Below, one piece after another: positions 18,053-26,705 of a stretch of 64,000 bases of DNA. Position 1 is the first letter of the stretch. Every line of letters starts with the position of its first letter. A model generated the notes under the pieces. The model was not told the origin of the DNA. It saw only the letters and a program-made list of their open reading frames with translations, and did not search any database. The stretch is taken from positions 4,154,001-4,218,000 of the forward strand of contig NZ_CP108508.1 of assembly GCF_035917275.1 (NCBI RefSeq), read 5' to 3'. The DNA comes from Streptomyces sp. NBC_01237. GTDB lineage: Bacteria > Actinomycetota > Actinomycetes > Streptomycetales > Streptomycetaceae. Both the position numbers and the translations under genes were made by a program.

Positions 18053-18360
18053 GTGTCCTCCTGTGCTCACTGGCCGGGTGCTCGCTGTCCGACCGGCCCC
18101 GTCACCCGCCGCCCCGAAACCGGAATGCAGGCTACCGGTTTGGCTGTGCGGACTGATACCCCCGCGTCGCCACACTGGGCGAAATGCATCTGCCGCTCCG
18201 CTGCCCACCGGCCTAGGGTGCGAAACGTGTTCCGGCCCGTCGACGGCGACGGGGGACGGGGGAAGTCGTCGGGGGACGACGGGGAACAGCGCCGGAACAG
18301 TCGGGGGAGCACGACGGCAGCGGCTCACGGGGGTGGTCGCTGTCGTCGGTTCCTGTGATC
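18053..18360. other. Divergent intergenic region, 308 bp
   Basis: Between the PucR and nucleotidyltransferase genes. A G-rich stretch with repeated GGGGGACG units (about 18247-18286) is the only notable structure; it has no recognised function. No ORF supported. Confidence 0.4.
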
Positions 18361-18897
18361 ATGACTCCCATGATGAGCGCCGAAGACGTGCTGGAAATCC
18401 TCGATCTGCTCGGCGGCGCCGGGGTGGACGTGTGGCTCGACGGCGGCTGGGGCGTCGACGCGCTGCTCGGCAGACAGACCCGCGCGCACGACGATCTCGA
18501 CATCGCGGTGCGCACCCGTGACCGTGCCCGGTACTCCGAGGTCATGGCAGCCGCCTCCTTCACCCTCTGGCGTGACGACGGCCCCTGGAACTGGGTGCTG
18601 AGCGACACGGCGGACCGCCGGGTGGACGTCCATCTCGTGGACCTCTCCTCGACCCGCCTCGACGAGCGGGGCGCACACGTCCACGGCCCCGACGGGATCG
18701 CGTACCCCGTGGGTTCGCTCGACGGCACCGGCACGGTCCTCGGGCGGACGGTGCCCTGCGGGACCGCCGAGTTCCAGGTCCACTCGCACACCGGCTACGC
18801 CATCGACGACGACGACATCCGCGATGTGCTGGCCCTGCACCGGCAGTTCGGCATCCCCCTGCCTCCGCCGTACGCGGACCTGGTCACCGGCGCCTGA
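18361..18897 (+). CDS. LnuA-like nucleotidyltransferase (possible aminoglycoside/lincosamide-type)
   Basis: 178 residues. The N-terminal half matches the small nucleotidyltransferase fold of lincosamide-type adenylyltransferases: WLDGGWGVDALLGRQTRAHD followed by DLDIAV supplies the metal-binding DxD, and RRVDVHLVD a third acidic strand. Such enzymes attach AMP to a hydroxyl, but many chromosomal Streptomyces members have unknown substrates, so resistance is not proven. Several starts are possible (GTG 18355, ATG 18361, 18370, 18373); none has a good ribosome site and 18361 is a compromise. Monocistronic in appearance, followed by the DnaN paralogue 126 bp on. Confidence 0.8.
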   Translation: MTPMMSAEDVLEILDLLGGAGVDVWLDGGWGVDALLGRQTRAHDDLDIAVRTRDRARYSEVMAAASFTLWRDDGPWNWVLSDTADRRVDVHLVDLSSTRLDERGAHVHGPDGIAYPVGSLDGTGTVLGRTVPCGTAEFQVHSHTGYAIDDDDIRDVLALHRQFGIPLPPPYADLVTGA

Positions 18898-19022
18898 CGG
18901 GCCGCGGCCGCCCCGCCCCCGGCCGTCGGGACGCGGGACTGTCAGTGGTGGCGCATAGCGTCGTCGGGAGCCGTGCCGGACATCCGGAGTCCGGACGACC
19001 GACGAGAAGAGGGCCTGCCGCC

Positions 19023-20132
19023 ATGGAGTTCCGCATCGAGCGAGGCGCGCTGACCGACGCCGTGGCCTGGGCGGCCCGCGTACTGCCGACCCGGTCGCCC
19101 GTCCCCGTACTGGGCGGGCTGCTGCTGGAGACGGACGGCGGGCGGCTGCGCGTCTCCGGGCTGGACTACGAGGCGTCCGCGTGCATCGGCGTGGAGGCGG
19201 AGACCGTACGCCCCGGGAAGGTGCTGGTCATGGGGCGGCGGCTGCTGGACATCTGCAAGGTGCTCCCCGAAGGGGCCGTGGAGTGCGCGGTGGAGGGCTC
19301 GCGGTTCACGGTGTCGGGGGACGGGGCCCGGTTCGGGCTCTCGGTGCTGCCGCTGGACGACTATCCGGCGCTGCCGCCGCTGCCGGAGGTCCGCGGGGCG
19401 GTGGACGCGGCGGAGTTCGCGGCGGCGGTCGCCCATGTGACGGTGGCCGCGGGGCGGGACGACACCCTGCCGACGCTCACCGGAATCCGGCTGGGGCTCG
19501 ACGGGACGACGATGACGCTCGCCGCCACCGACCGGTACCGGTTCGCGGTGCGTACGCTGCCCTGGAAGGCGGCCGGGCCCGACACGTCGGCCGATGTCGT
19601 GGTCTCGGCGCGCAGGCTGACCGAGATCGCCCGCTCGCTGGGCCGGTCCGGTCTCGTGAGCGTCGCGCTGGACACGGGGTCCGTCGGCTTCGAGCACGCC
19701 GGGATGCGGACGACGGTGCGTCTCCTGGACGGCCGGCTGCCGCGCCACGACAAGCTGTTCGCGATGCCGGACCCCGCCGTCGCGGTGGTGGACCGGGCCC
19801 GGCTGGTGGAAGCCGTCAAGCGCGTCGCGGTGGTCGCGGACGGGGACAGCCCGCTCCAGATGACCTTTTCGGCCGACGACAACTCCGTACTGCTGCAAGC
19901 CGGTTACGAGGACGATGTGGCGTCCCAGCGGCTGCCGGCGACGCTGGAGGGCTCCGAGGGGATGACGGTCGCGTTCAACCCCTCGTATCTGATGGACGCC
20001 CTGTCCTCGTTCGAGGAACCGGTGATCCGGCTGCTCCTGCTGGGCCCGGGGCAGCGCGCGATGATCACGGACGAGGCGGGTACGGAGACCCACCGGCACC
20101 TGCTGATGTCGGTGAAACCGCCCCTGATCTAG
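19023..20132 (+). CDS. dnaN: DNA polymerase III beta subunit (sliding clamp) paralogue
   Basis: 369 residues, full-length for a beta clamp, with all three clamp domains: MEFRIERGALTDAVAWAARV (domain 1), the central LPPLPEVRGAVDAAEFAAAV (domain 2) and the C-terminal FSADDNSVLLQAGY ... LMDALSSF with the canonical ending HRHLLMSVKPPLI, close to the consensus M-P-M-R-I/L clamp tail but altered. No dnaA, recF or gyrB is adjacent, so this is probably the second clamp gene found in many Streptomyces rather than the oriC dnaN. Start ATG follows GAAGAGGGCC. A strong terminator lies downstream at 20215. Confidence 0.88.
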   Translation: MEFRIERGALTDAVAWAARVLPTRSPVPVLGGLLLETDGGRLRVSGLDYEASACIGVEAETVRPGKVLVMGRRLLDICKVLPEGAVECAVEGSRFTVSGDGARFGLSVLPLDDYPALPPLPEVRGAVDAAEFAAAVAHVTVAAGRDDTLPTLTGIRLGLDGTTMTLAATDRYRFAVRTLPWKAAGPDTSADVVVSARRLTEIARSLGRSGLVSVALDTGSVGFEHAGMRTTVRLLDGRLPRHDKLFAMPDPAVAVVDRARLVEAVKRVAVVADGDSPLQMTFSADDNSVLLQAGYEDDVASQRLPATLEGSEGMTVAFNPSYLMDALSSFEEPVIRLLLLGPGQRAMITDEAGTETHRHLLMSVKPPLI

Positions 20133-20214
20133 CACCGGCCCGCACAGGCCCCCGGCGGGGCCGCCGCGACCCCGCCGCCCCCCGGATCCGCCTGCCCCTC
20201 AAGGGAGTCGAACG

Positions 20215-20262
20215 CCGGGACGGGGGTGTGTCCGGCCGTGGCCGGACACACCCCCGTCCCGG
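20215..20262. terminator. Bidirectional terminator between dnaN paralogue and chitinase 1
   Basis: Perfect 22-bp stem: 20215-20236 pairs with 20241-20262, loop CGTG. Located between convergent genes, 82 bp after the clamp stop and 15 bp after the chitinase stop. Confidence 0.85.
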
Positions 20263-20277
20263 ATGGGGGACCGACGG

Positions 20278-21168
20278 TCAGCAGCTCAGGTTCGAGCCGG
20301 TGGTGGTGCCGAGGATCTGGGTGAACGCCGTGTACTTGTTGATGCGGCTCTGGACCTGGCCGGGGTTGCCGCCGTTGCACTCCAGGCTGCCGTTGATCGA
20401 GCGGATCGTCTCACCGAAACCGGCGCCGTTGACCATGGCGTTGTGGGGCGTCATGGTGCCGGGGCCGTTCTGGGTGTTCCAGTACCACAGGCCGGTCTTC
20501 CAGGCCACGGAAGCGTTCTGCTCCACCAGGTACGGGTTGCCCAGCAGGTCGATGCCGAGCGCGTCGCCCGCGGCCTTGTAGTTGAAGTTCCAGCTGAGCT
20601 GGATGGGGCCGCGGCCGTAGTACGCGGCCTGCCCCGCCGGGCAGCCGTAGGGCTGGGTCGCGTCGCAGTAGTGCGGGTAGTTGCTCTGGTTCTGCTCGAC
20701 GATGTAGACCAGACCGCCGGTCTCATGGCTGACGTTGGCGAGGAACGCCGCCGCCTCCTGGCGCTTGACCGTGTCGCTGCCGGTGTTGGCGAAGCCCGGG
20801 TAGGCGCTCAGCGCGGCGGTCAGGCCGCTGTAGGTGTAGAACGGGTTCCGGTTCGGGAACATCTGGTTGAACTGCGACTCGCTGACGACGAAGCCCGACG
20901 GGTTGGGCTCCCCCGGGTCGGTGCCGCCGCTGCCGCAGGAGCCCTTGTCCGCCCAGACGTCCGAGGTGCCCGGCTTCTCGTTCTGGGTCCACCACTTGGC
21001 GGACCAGTTGTGCCCGTTGTACGAGGCGGAGCCGCCGCCCGTGTAGACGGACGAGGAGTTCCAGGCCGGGGCGCAGTCGGCCGCCGCGGCCGTGGTGGCG
21101 GGGAGAACGACGATCGTCGCGACGACCGCGCCGAGCGCGGCCAGAAGACTCATGACGCGTCTGATCAC
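20278..21168 (-). CDS. Secreted GH19 chitinase with N-terminal chitin-binding domain
   Basis: 296 residues from GTG 21168, seven bases after AAGGAG. Signal peptide (VMSLLAALGAVVATIVVLPA, cleavage near TAAAA), then a CBM5/12-type chitin-binding domain (CAPAWNSSSVYTGGGSASY ... WSAKWWTQNEKPG), a short GTDPGEPNP linker, and a family 19 catalytic domain. The catalytic region reads SHETGGLVYIVEQ, supplying both glutamates, followed by YYGRGPIQLSWNFNY. It hydrolyses chitin by inversion outside the cell. A DasR-type operator lies upstream (21244-21271), so induction by chitin-derived N-acetylglucosamine is expected. Paralogue of the next gene. Confidence 0.93.
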   Translation of the reverse strand: MIRRVMSLLAALGAVVATIVVLPATTAAAADCAPAWNSSSVYTGGGSASYNGHNWSAKWWTQNEKPGTSDVWADKGSCGSGGTDPGEPNPSGFVVSESQFNQMFPNRNPFYTYSGLTAALSAYPGFANTGSDTVKRQEAAAFLANVSHETGGLVYIVEQNQSNYPHYCDATQPYGCPAGQAAYYGRGPIQLSWNFNYKAAGDALGIDLLGNPYLVEQNASVAWKTGLWYWNTQNGPGTMTPHNAMVNGAGFGETIRSINGSLECNGGNPGQVQSRINKYTAFTQILGTTTGSNLSC

Positions 21169-21471
21169 GTGATCACTCCTTCGGTGCGGCGCCACGTTCG
21201 ACCGTGCACGCCGCCATGGGGGTGACCGCCACTCAAGCGATTATGGTCTGGACCTGTCAAGGTCTAGACCAACCCGAAGACATGTTCCCTTCACATGTTC
21301 TTCGGCACGCACAGACGCCGGACCACCCCGGCCGATGCGGCTGGGAGCGCTCTCAACAGCGGTGATTCCAGGGGCACTCGGTCCGCATCGCGACATCGGC
21401 CGCCGATGGACCCGGAGGAAAAACCTGCGGGCCCGTCCAGCATGTGGAACGTTCGAATCCAGGAGCCCGGC
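21169..21471. other. Intergenic region between the two chitinase genes, 303 bp
   Basis: Holds the chitinase 1 promoter with its paired operator (21244-21271) near its left end. The remainder, to the stop of chitinase 2, shows only a weak interrupted inverted repeat around 21277-21304 (GAAGACATG / CATGTTCTTC), which could terminate chitinase 2. Confidence 0.5.
21244..21271 (-). promoter_or_regulatory. Paired DasR-type (dre-like) operator of chitinase 1
   Basis: On the minus strand TGGTCTAGACC (21271-21261) and AGGTCCAGACCA (21255-21244) flank TTGACA (21260-21255), a candidate -35. The dre consensus for the GntR repressor DasR is close to TGGTCTAGACCA, and paired copies are the known signature of Streptomyces chitinase promoters. 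The same 28 bp recur exactly at 22470-22497. Confidence 0.85.
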
Positions 21472-22380
21472 TCAGCAGGTGAGACCGGAGCCCGGCGCCG
21501 TACCGATGATCCCGGTGATCCGCTCGTACGTGGCCACCCGCGCCGCCACCGACCCGGGGTTGCCGCCGTTGCACTCCAGCGCGCCGTTGAGCGAACGGAT
21601 GGTCTCGCCGAAGCCCGCACCGCCGACCATGGCCTCGTGCGAGGTCATGGTGCCGGGGCCGTTCTGGGTGTTCCAGTACCAGAGGGCGGTCTGCCAGGCG
21701 ACCGACGGGTCCTGCTCGACGAGCCACGGGTTGTTCAGCAGATCGAGGCCGAGCGCGTCACCGGCGGCCTTGTAGTTGAAGTTCCAGCTGAACATGATCG
21801 GGCCGCGGCCGTAGTACGCCTTCTGGCCCGCCGGGCAGCCGTAGGGCCGGCTGTAGTCGCACTTGCGCCAGTAGTTGGCCTCGTTGATCTCCTTCACGTA
21901 CTTCAGACCGACCGACTCGAAGTGCGCGTGCGTCAGGAAGGCGGCGGCCTCGCGGGCCCGCGTCCCGGGCGTCCCGGTGTTGGCGAAGCGCGGATAGGCG
22001 TGCAGGGCGTCGATCAGCCCCTGGTAGGTGTAGAAGGCGTCGCGGTCCGGGAAGATCTCGTCGAACCGCGCCTCGCTGATCACGAAGTCCGAGACCCCGC
22101 CCGTACAGGCTCCCCGGTCGGACCAGACGGTGGTGGCACCCGGATTCTCGTTCCGCGTCCACCACTTGGCGCTCCAGTTGCGCCCGTGGTGGGAGACGGT
22201 GCCACCGGCCGTGTAGGCGGTCGAGGAACTCCAGAGCGGCGCACACGCGGAGGTTTCGGCGAGCCCGGCGGAGGCGGCCGCAGGTCCGGTGGCGGCGGCC
22301 GTCGCGGAGGCCGCGGGGACGAAGGCGGCCGCCGCGACGACGGCGCTCAGGACGGTCAGGAAACTCTTGATGCGGTTCAG
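21472..22380 (-). CDS. Secreted GH19 chitinase, second paralogue, apparent CTG start
   Basis: 302 residues if translation begins at CTG 22380. The reading frame encodes, in order, a signal peptide (LNRIKSFLTVLSAVVAAAAF), a chitin-binding domain (CAPLWSSSTAYTAGGTVSHH ... WSAKWWTRNENPG) and a GH19 domain (YYGRGPIMFSWNFNY). The frame opens three codons upstream, after TGA at 22389-22387, and contains no ATG, GTG or TTG until GTG 22083, which would delete secretion and binding domains. AAGGAG lies nine bases before the CTG, aligned with that of chitinase 1. The usual HETGG is altered to HFESVG, but both candidate catalytic Glu positions (HFESVG and VKEI) remain. Same operator upstream as chitinase 1. 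Confidence 0.82.
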   Translation of the reverse strand: MNRIKSFLTVLSAVVAAAAFVPAASATAAATGPAAASAGLAETSACAPLWSSSTAYTAGGTVSHHGRNWSAKWWTRNENPGATTVWSDRGACTGGVSDFVISEARFDEIFPDRDAFYTYQGLIDALHAYPRFANTGTPGTRAREAAAFLTHAHFESVGLKYVKEINEANYWRKCDYSRPYGCPAGQKAYYGRGPIMFSWNFNYKAAGDALGLDLLNNPWLVEQDPSVAWQTALWYWNTQNGPGTMTSHEAMVGGAGFGETIRSLNGALECNGGNPGSVAARVATYERITGIIGTAPGSGLTC

Positions 22381-22469
22381 CGCTGCTCACTCCTTCGACG
22401 CGGCGCGCCGAACGCCACGGCGGGCGGAGTTGACGTGCCGACTTGACGTGCCGAACACTCAAGCCCTGC

Positions 22470-22497
22470 TGGTCTGGACCTGTCAAGGTCTAGACCA
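22470..22497 (-). promoter_or_regulatory. Paired DasR-type (dre-like) operator of chitinase 2
   Basis: Identical over 28 bp to 21244-21271: TGGTCTGGACCT, GTCAA, GGTCTAGACCA read on the plus strand. TTGACA sits between the half-sites on the minus strand. Predicted DasR repression, relieved by glucosamine-6-phosphate. Confidence 0.85.
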
Positions 22498-22670
22498 TGA
22501 AGCGCCCCTGCCCCGAAGGTCCATGACGCTCCCTCACTGAACGGCGGGCGAACATCGCACGACGCCCTGCCGCCATCCCTCCCTGCCCCTCCCGCACGCC
22601 CGTACGGTGACACGAACTGATGGTTCGCACCGCGCGCGCCCATGCGCGCAGGGGGAGTGCGGGGGAAACC

Positions 22671-24200
22671 GTGGAGTGGTTCAGCGCCGAGAACGTCGTG
22701 GCCGTACTCACCGCCGTCCTCGGCGTCCTGGCCTCGGTAGGGGTGCTCTGGTACGAGCGCCGCGTACCGCGCCGCAAGCGCGTCGGGTACCGCGTCCAGA
22801 TGGACACCCCGATCGGCAGCGACGTCAGCCTGGGGCGGGCCAACGTACGGCTCGGGCTCTTCAGCGAGACCCCGGAGATGTCCGATGCCACGCTCGTCCT
22901 GCTGCGCGTCGAGAACGACGGCTCGCAGTCCATCGCCGACAGCGACTACACCGGCCGTGAACCGCACGGCCTGACCGTCGAGTTCACCGGGCGCGTCGTA
23001 CGCGGCATCGCCGTCACCCAGTCGCCGGGCGCCGATCACCTGATGGAGCACTTCACCCCGGCGGCCGGGATGCGGCACACCGGCCCGTTCATCCGGCTGC
23101 CCCGGGTACCGCTCAACCGGGGCGAGCACTTCAAGCTGCTGGTCCTGCTCACCGGGGCGAACATCGGCAGCCCCATCCGGATCACCGGCGGCATCCGCGA
23201 CGGCGAGGTGACCCCGAACAGCGCCGCCCGCCCCGACGACAAGCCCCCGCTCTTCGGCCGGGCCGCCCGGCTGATCACGGTGGCCCTGACCATCTGCGTG
23301 ATCACGCTCGCCTCGATCATCCTGATCCGGGACGACACCCCGCCGCCCCTCGACTGCGCCCGGGGCGAGCTGCGGGTGACCGGCTCGACCGCCTTCGACC
23401 CGGTCGTCAGGGAGCTGGCGGACAGGTACATGAAGCAGTGCGAGGGCTCCACCGTCCGCGTGGAGACACACGGCAGCACCTCCGGGATACGGGAGCTGGC
23501 GGCCAGGGGCGCGAAGGCCGGGAAGCCCGGCGCGCCCGCGCTGATCGCACTCTCCGACGGCCCGAAACCGGCCGGCTATCCGCAGCTGCGCGAGACCCGC
23601 GTCGCCGTCTCGCTCTTCTCGCTCGTCGTCAACGACAAGGTGCCGGTCCGCGACCTCAGCCTGAGTGACGTACGGCGGATCTACCGGGGAGAGGTCCGCA
23701 ACTGGCGGCAGATCGGCGGCCCGGACCTGGACATCCTGCTGGTCAGCCGGGACGCCAACTCCGGTACCCGCGAGGTGTTCCAGCGCCGGGTGCTGGACCG
23801 CAACGAGCCCGCCCAGTCCTCCCGCGACTGCGCCACGAAGGACGACGCGCGGGCCCGGGTCGTGCGCTGCGAACTCGACGGCACCGACCAGGTCCTGGAC
23901 ACGGTCGCCCGGCTGGACGGCGCCATCGGCTACAGCGAACTGCGCGCGGGCAGCGAGCCGGCCGGGCTGCACCGGATCGCGATCGACGGGGCCACCCCGT
24001 CCGTCGACACGATCGGCGACAGCTCCTACCCGTACCGGGAGATCGAGTACGCGTACACCTACGGCCGGCCGCCCGCCGACTCGCTGGCCTCCAGCTTCCT
24101 CGGCTATCTGAGCCGGGGCAGCGGCCAGGACGTGATCAGCACGCACGGGCATCTGCCGTGCGCGACCCCGAAGGGGCTGCGGATCTGCGGCGAGGACTGA
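22671..24200 (+). CDS. Membrane-anchored PstS-like substrate-binding protein
   Basis: 509 residues from GTG 22671 (after GGGGGAAACC). It has an N-terminal transmembrane helix (NVVAVLTAVLGVLASVGVLW), a cytoplasmic or periplasmic beta-rich region of about 160 residues with no family I can name, a second helix near 200-221 (ITVALTICVITLASIILI), then a phosphate-binding-protein-like domain (LRVTGSTAFDPVVRELADRY ... ETHGSTSGIRELA ... LLVSRDANSGTREVFQRRVL). The GST and RDANSGTRE stretches match ligand-binding turns of PstS/SphX proteins. No pst permease genes are nearby, so it may be a sensor or scavenger rather than a transporter component. An alternative ATG lies at 22620. Confidence 0.78.
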   Translation: MEWFSAENVVAVLTAVLGVLASVGVLWYERRVPRRKRVGYRVQMDTPIGSDVSLGRANVRLGLFSETPEMSDATLVLLRVENDGSQSIADSDYTGREPHGLTVEFTGRVVRGIAVTQSPGADHLMEHFTPAAGMRHTGPFIRLPRVPLNRGEHFKLLVLLTGANIGSPIRITGGIRDGEVTPNSAARPDDKPPLFGRAARLITVALTICVITLASIILIRDDTPPPLDCARGELRVTGSTAFDPVVRELADRYMKQCEGSTVRVETHGSTSGIRELAARGAKAGKPGAPALIALSDGPKPAGYPQLRETRVAVSLFSLVVNDKVPVRDLSLSDVRRIYRGEVRNWRQIGGPDLDILLVSRDANSGTREVFQRRVLDRNEPAQSSRDCATKDDARARVVRCELDGTDQVLDTVARLDGAIGYSELRAGSEPAGLHRIAIDGATPSVDTIGDSSYPYREIEYAYTYGRPPADSLASSFLGYLSRGSGQDVISTHGHLPCATPKGLRICGED

Positions 24201-24402
24201 GGCCCTGCGCCGACGCCCCGGTGCGGCCCCGGCGCGGGGTCCCTCCGTGGGGTCTCCCTTCGGGGGGTCCCGGCGGCGGGCTTCCACCGGCCCCGCCCGA
24301 AGAGGGACATATCCCGCCGCCCGGCTCCGGCCGCGTAACGGAACGGCACCACTGCTCACGCTCCCCGGACCTGCTGCGCAGCGGCTGTGCAAGGATTCCC
24401 CG

Positions 24403-26604
24403 GTGGATCAGCTGACACATGACGACCCGTCACACATCGGTCCCTATCGCCTTCTTGCCCGGCTCGGCGCGGGCGGCATGGGCGAGGTGTATCTGGCGCG
24501 TTCCGCGGGCGGACGGACCGTCGCCGTGAAACTCGTCCGGTCCGAACTCGCCACGGAACCCGAGTTCCGCAGGCGGTTCGCCCAGGAGGTCGCCGCCGCC
24601 CGCCGGGTGGGCGGCGAGTGGACCGCCCCGGTGCTGGACGCCGACACCGACGCGCCCGCCCCCTGGGTGGCCACGGGCTATGTCCCCGGCCCCTCGCTGC
24701 ACGCGGTGATCGCGGGCCGGACCGAGCCGCTGCCGGAACGTTCGGTGCGCATCCTGGCCCACCGGCTGGCCCAGGCGCTCACCGCCGTGCACTCCGCCGG
24801 GCTGATCCACCGGGACCTCAAGCCCGCGAACATCCTGGTGACCATCGACGGACCCCGCGTCATCGACTTCGGGATCGCCCGTGCGCTGGACGCGGTGACC
24901 GCCGACGGAAAGCTGACCCGTACCGGAGCCGTGATCGGCTCGCCCGGTTACATGTCCCCGGAACAGGTGCGCGGCGAGACCCTCACGCCCGTCAGCGACG
25001 TGTTCTCGCTCGGCTCGGTGCTGGCCTTCGCCGCCACCCGCCGCCAGCCGTTCGGCACCTCCACCAGCGGGATGCACGCGGTGATGTTCCGGATCGCCCA
25101 GGAGGAGCCGGATCTGAGCGGTCTCCCGGCGGGCCTCGCGGAACTGGTGCGGGACTGCCTGGCGAAGGATCCGGCGGACCGGCCCACCCCGGCCGAGGTA
25201 GTGGCACGCACGACGGACGCGACCGATGGCGCGGACGGGGCCGAGCCATGGCTGCCGGGCACACTGATCGCCGAACTGGGCCGCCGGGCAGCCGAGTTGC
25301 TGGACTCCGAGGCGCCGAAGACCCGGCTCCGGAGCGGGCCGCCGGCACCGTCCGCCGCTCCGACGCCCCCTCCCCCGACCGCACCGCCCACCGCGTCCGT
25401 GCCCCTCGCCGCCGCGCCCCCGGCCCCGTCGGCACCACCGCCCCCGGTGAGCCCGGCTCCGGTCCCGCCCGGCACCCCTCCGTCCGGCGCTCCGGCCGCG
25501 GAAGCACCGGCGGCTCCGGAGACGCCGGCTCCCGGCGTCGCACAGGCCCCTCAAGCCCCACACGCGGCTCCGTCGGCGCCGCCCGGCCCGACGCCCCCTC
25601 CCCCGCTCGGCGTGTTCGGCGCGCCCACCCCCGTATCCCTCACGACCGAGCCACGGCCCGCCCGCGGCAGGCGCACCACGCTCACCGTCGCCGCGGTCGT
25701 CGCCGCCGTCGCGCTGCTCGCGGGCGGCCTCACCTACGCCGCGATGAACGGGGGCGAGGACGACGACGGGGACAAGCGCAACAGCGCGGGCGACGGCAAG
25801 GGCGGCTCCGCGTCCGACAGGACCGATCCCTCCGCCGACCCCTCCGAGGACGGCAAGACCCCGGTGACCGCCTCGCCCGGCCCGTCCGTCTCCGCCGCCG
25901 TGGAGGGCGTGATCGGCAAGGAGTACCTGGGCACCTGGCAGGGCTCGGGCAAGAACGGCGACGGGGATGTCGTCTCGTTCCGGCGGATCACCATCACCCA
26001 GGGCTCCGAGGGCGCCGACGTCGCCACGACGTTCAACTCCTTCGACGACGTGCTGTGCACCGGGGCCGCCGAACTCGTCTCGTTCGACAACCTGATGGTG
26101 CTGGAGTCCCGCAAGGTCAGCAGCATCCCCGAGGAAGGCTGCTCCGACGGCGGGAAGCAGACCCTGCGCGCCCACGACAACGGCACCCTGATCTGGACCA
26201 GCGGCGACGGCGACGAGAGCGTGGTCCTGAGCCGGGCCGCGGAGAACTCCGCGCCGATCCCGGCCGGTTTCCTCGGCACCTGGAAGTACGTGAACTCCGG
26301 CACGGACGGGGACGCCGGTCCCGGCGAGACCACCACGCTGGTCCTGAGCCAGGGCGCGTACGGCGAGGTGGTCGCCAAGTACACCGGCGACGGCCCCGCG
26401 TACCACTGCGAGTGGGAGAGCGTCCTCGTCGACGCGAACAGCAACGGTCTGCGGCTGGGCCCGCGCGTGGTGACGGCGGCGGAACCGGAGGACCAGTGCG
26501 AGGCCGGGAACTCCCGCACGGTCCGCATGAAGGGCGCCGACGGACTCTCCCTCACCTGGCTGGGCGAGGACGCCGAGCCCTCCAGCTACCGCCGCGCCGG
26601 CTGA
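24403..26604 (+). CDS. Membrane Ser/Thr protein kinase with two extracellular sensor modules
   Basis: 733 residues from GTG 24403 (AAGGA seven bases upstream). The kinase domain closely parallels the 10184 gene: LGAGGMGEVYLARS, VAVKLVR, HRDLKPANIL, DFGIARAL, GSPGYMSPEQVRG. A roughly 120-residue Pro/Ala-rich linker leads to one membrane span (LTVAAVVAAVALLAGGLTYA) and then two related extracellular modules of about 105 residues. They start YLGTWQGSGKNGDGD and FLGTWKYVNSGTDGD, each with two cysteines. The single module of the paralogous kinase is of the same type, so the sensor appears duplicated. Convergent with purA across a strong terminator. Confidence 0.92.
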   Translation: MDQLTHDDPSHIGPYRLLARLGAGGMGEVYLARSAGGRTVAVKLVRSELATEPEFRRRFAQEVAAARRVGGEWTAPVLDADTDAPAPWVATGYVPGPSLHAVIAGRTEPLPERSVRILAHRLAQALTAVHSAGLIHRDLKPANILVTIDGPRVIDFGIARALDAVTADGKLTRTGAVIGSPGYMSPEQVRGETLTPVSDVFSLGSVLAFAATRRQPFGTSTSGMHAVMFRIAQEEPDLSGLPAGLAELVRDCLAKDPADRPTPAEVVARTTDATDGADGAEPWLPGTLIAELGRRAAELLDSEAPKTRLRSGPPAPSAAPTPPPPTAPPTASVPLAAAPPAPSAPPPPVSPAPVPPGTPPSGAPAAEAPAAPETPAPGVAQAPQAPHAAPSAPPGPTPPPPLGVFGAPTPVSLTTEPRPARGRRTTLTVAAVVAAVALLAGGLTYAAMNGGEDDDGDKRNSAGDGKGGSASDRTDPSADPSEDGKTPVTASPGPSVSAAVEGVIGKEYLGTWQGSGKNGDGDVVSFRRITITQGSEGADVATTFNSFDDVLCTGAAELVSFDNLMVLESRKVSSIPEEGCSDGGKQTLRAHDNGTLIWTSGDGDESVVLSRAAENSAPIPAGFLGTWKYVNSGTDGDAGPGETTTLVLSQGAYGEVVAKYTGDGPAYHCEWESVLVDANSNGLRLGPRVVTAAEPEDQCEAGNSRTVRMKGADGLSLTWLGEDAEPSSYRRAG

Positions 26605-26618
26605 CCCGCCACCACGGG

Positions 26619-26663
26619 GAAGGGCCCCCGACCGGCGCTGTCACGCCGGCCCCGGGGCCCTTC
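26619..26663. terminator. Bidirectional terminator between kinase gene and purA
   Basis: GAAGGGCCCC (from 26619) pairs with GGGGCCCTTC (ending 26663), continued inward by CCGGCG/CGCCGG across a small bulge, loop CTGTCA. It lies between convergent stops. Confidence 0.8.
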
Positions 26664-26705
26664 GTCACGTACCGCGGTGTTCCTGTCCGGTCCCTGGCGT
26701 GGTCC

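Noticed and set aside
21450..21470. GTTCGAATCC resembling a tRNA T-loop
   Set aside because: Flanking bases cannot form a T stem, and no D or anticodon arm is found.
22388..22390. GTG alternative start for chitinase 2
   Set aside because: It lies in another frame whose translation is Arg-rich and lacks signal peptide and catalytic domain.
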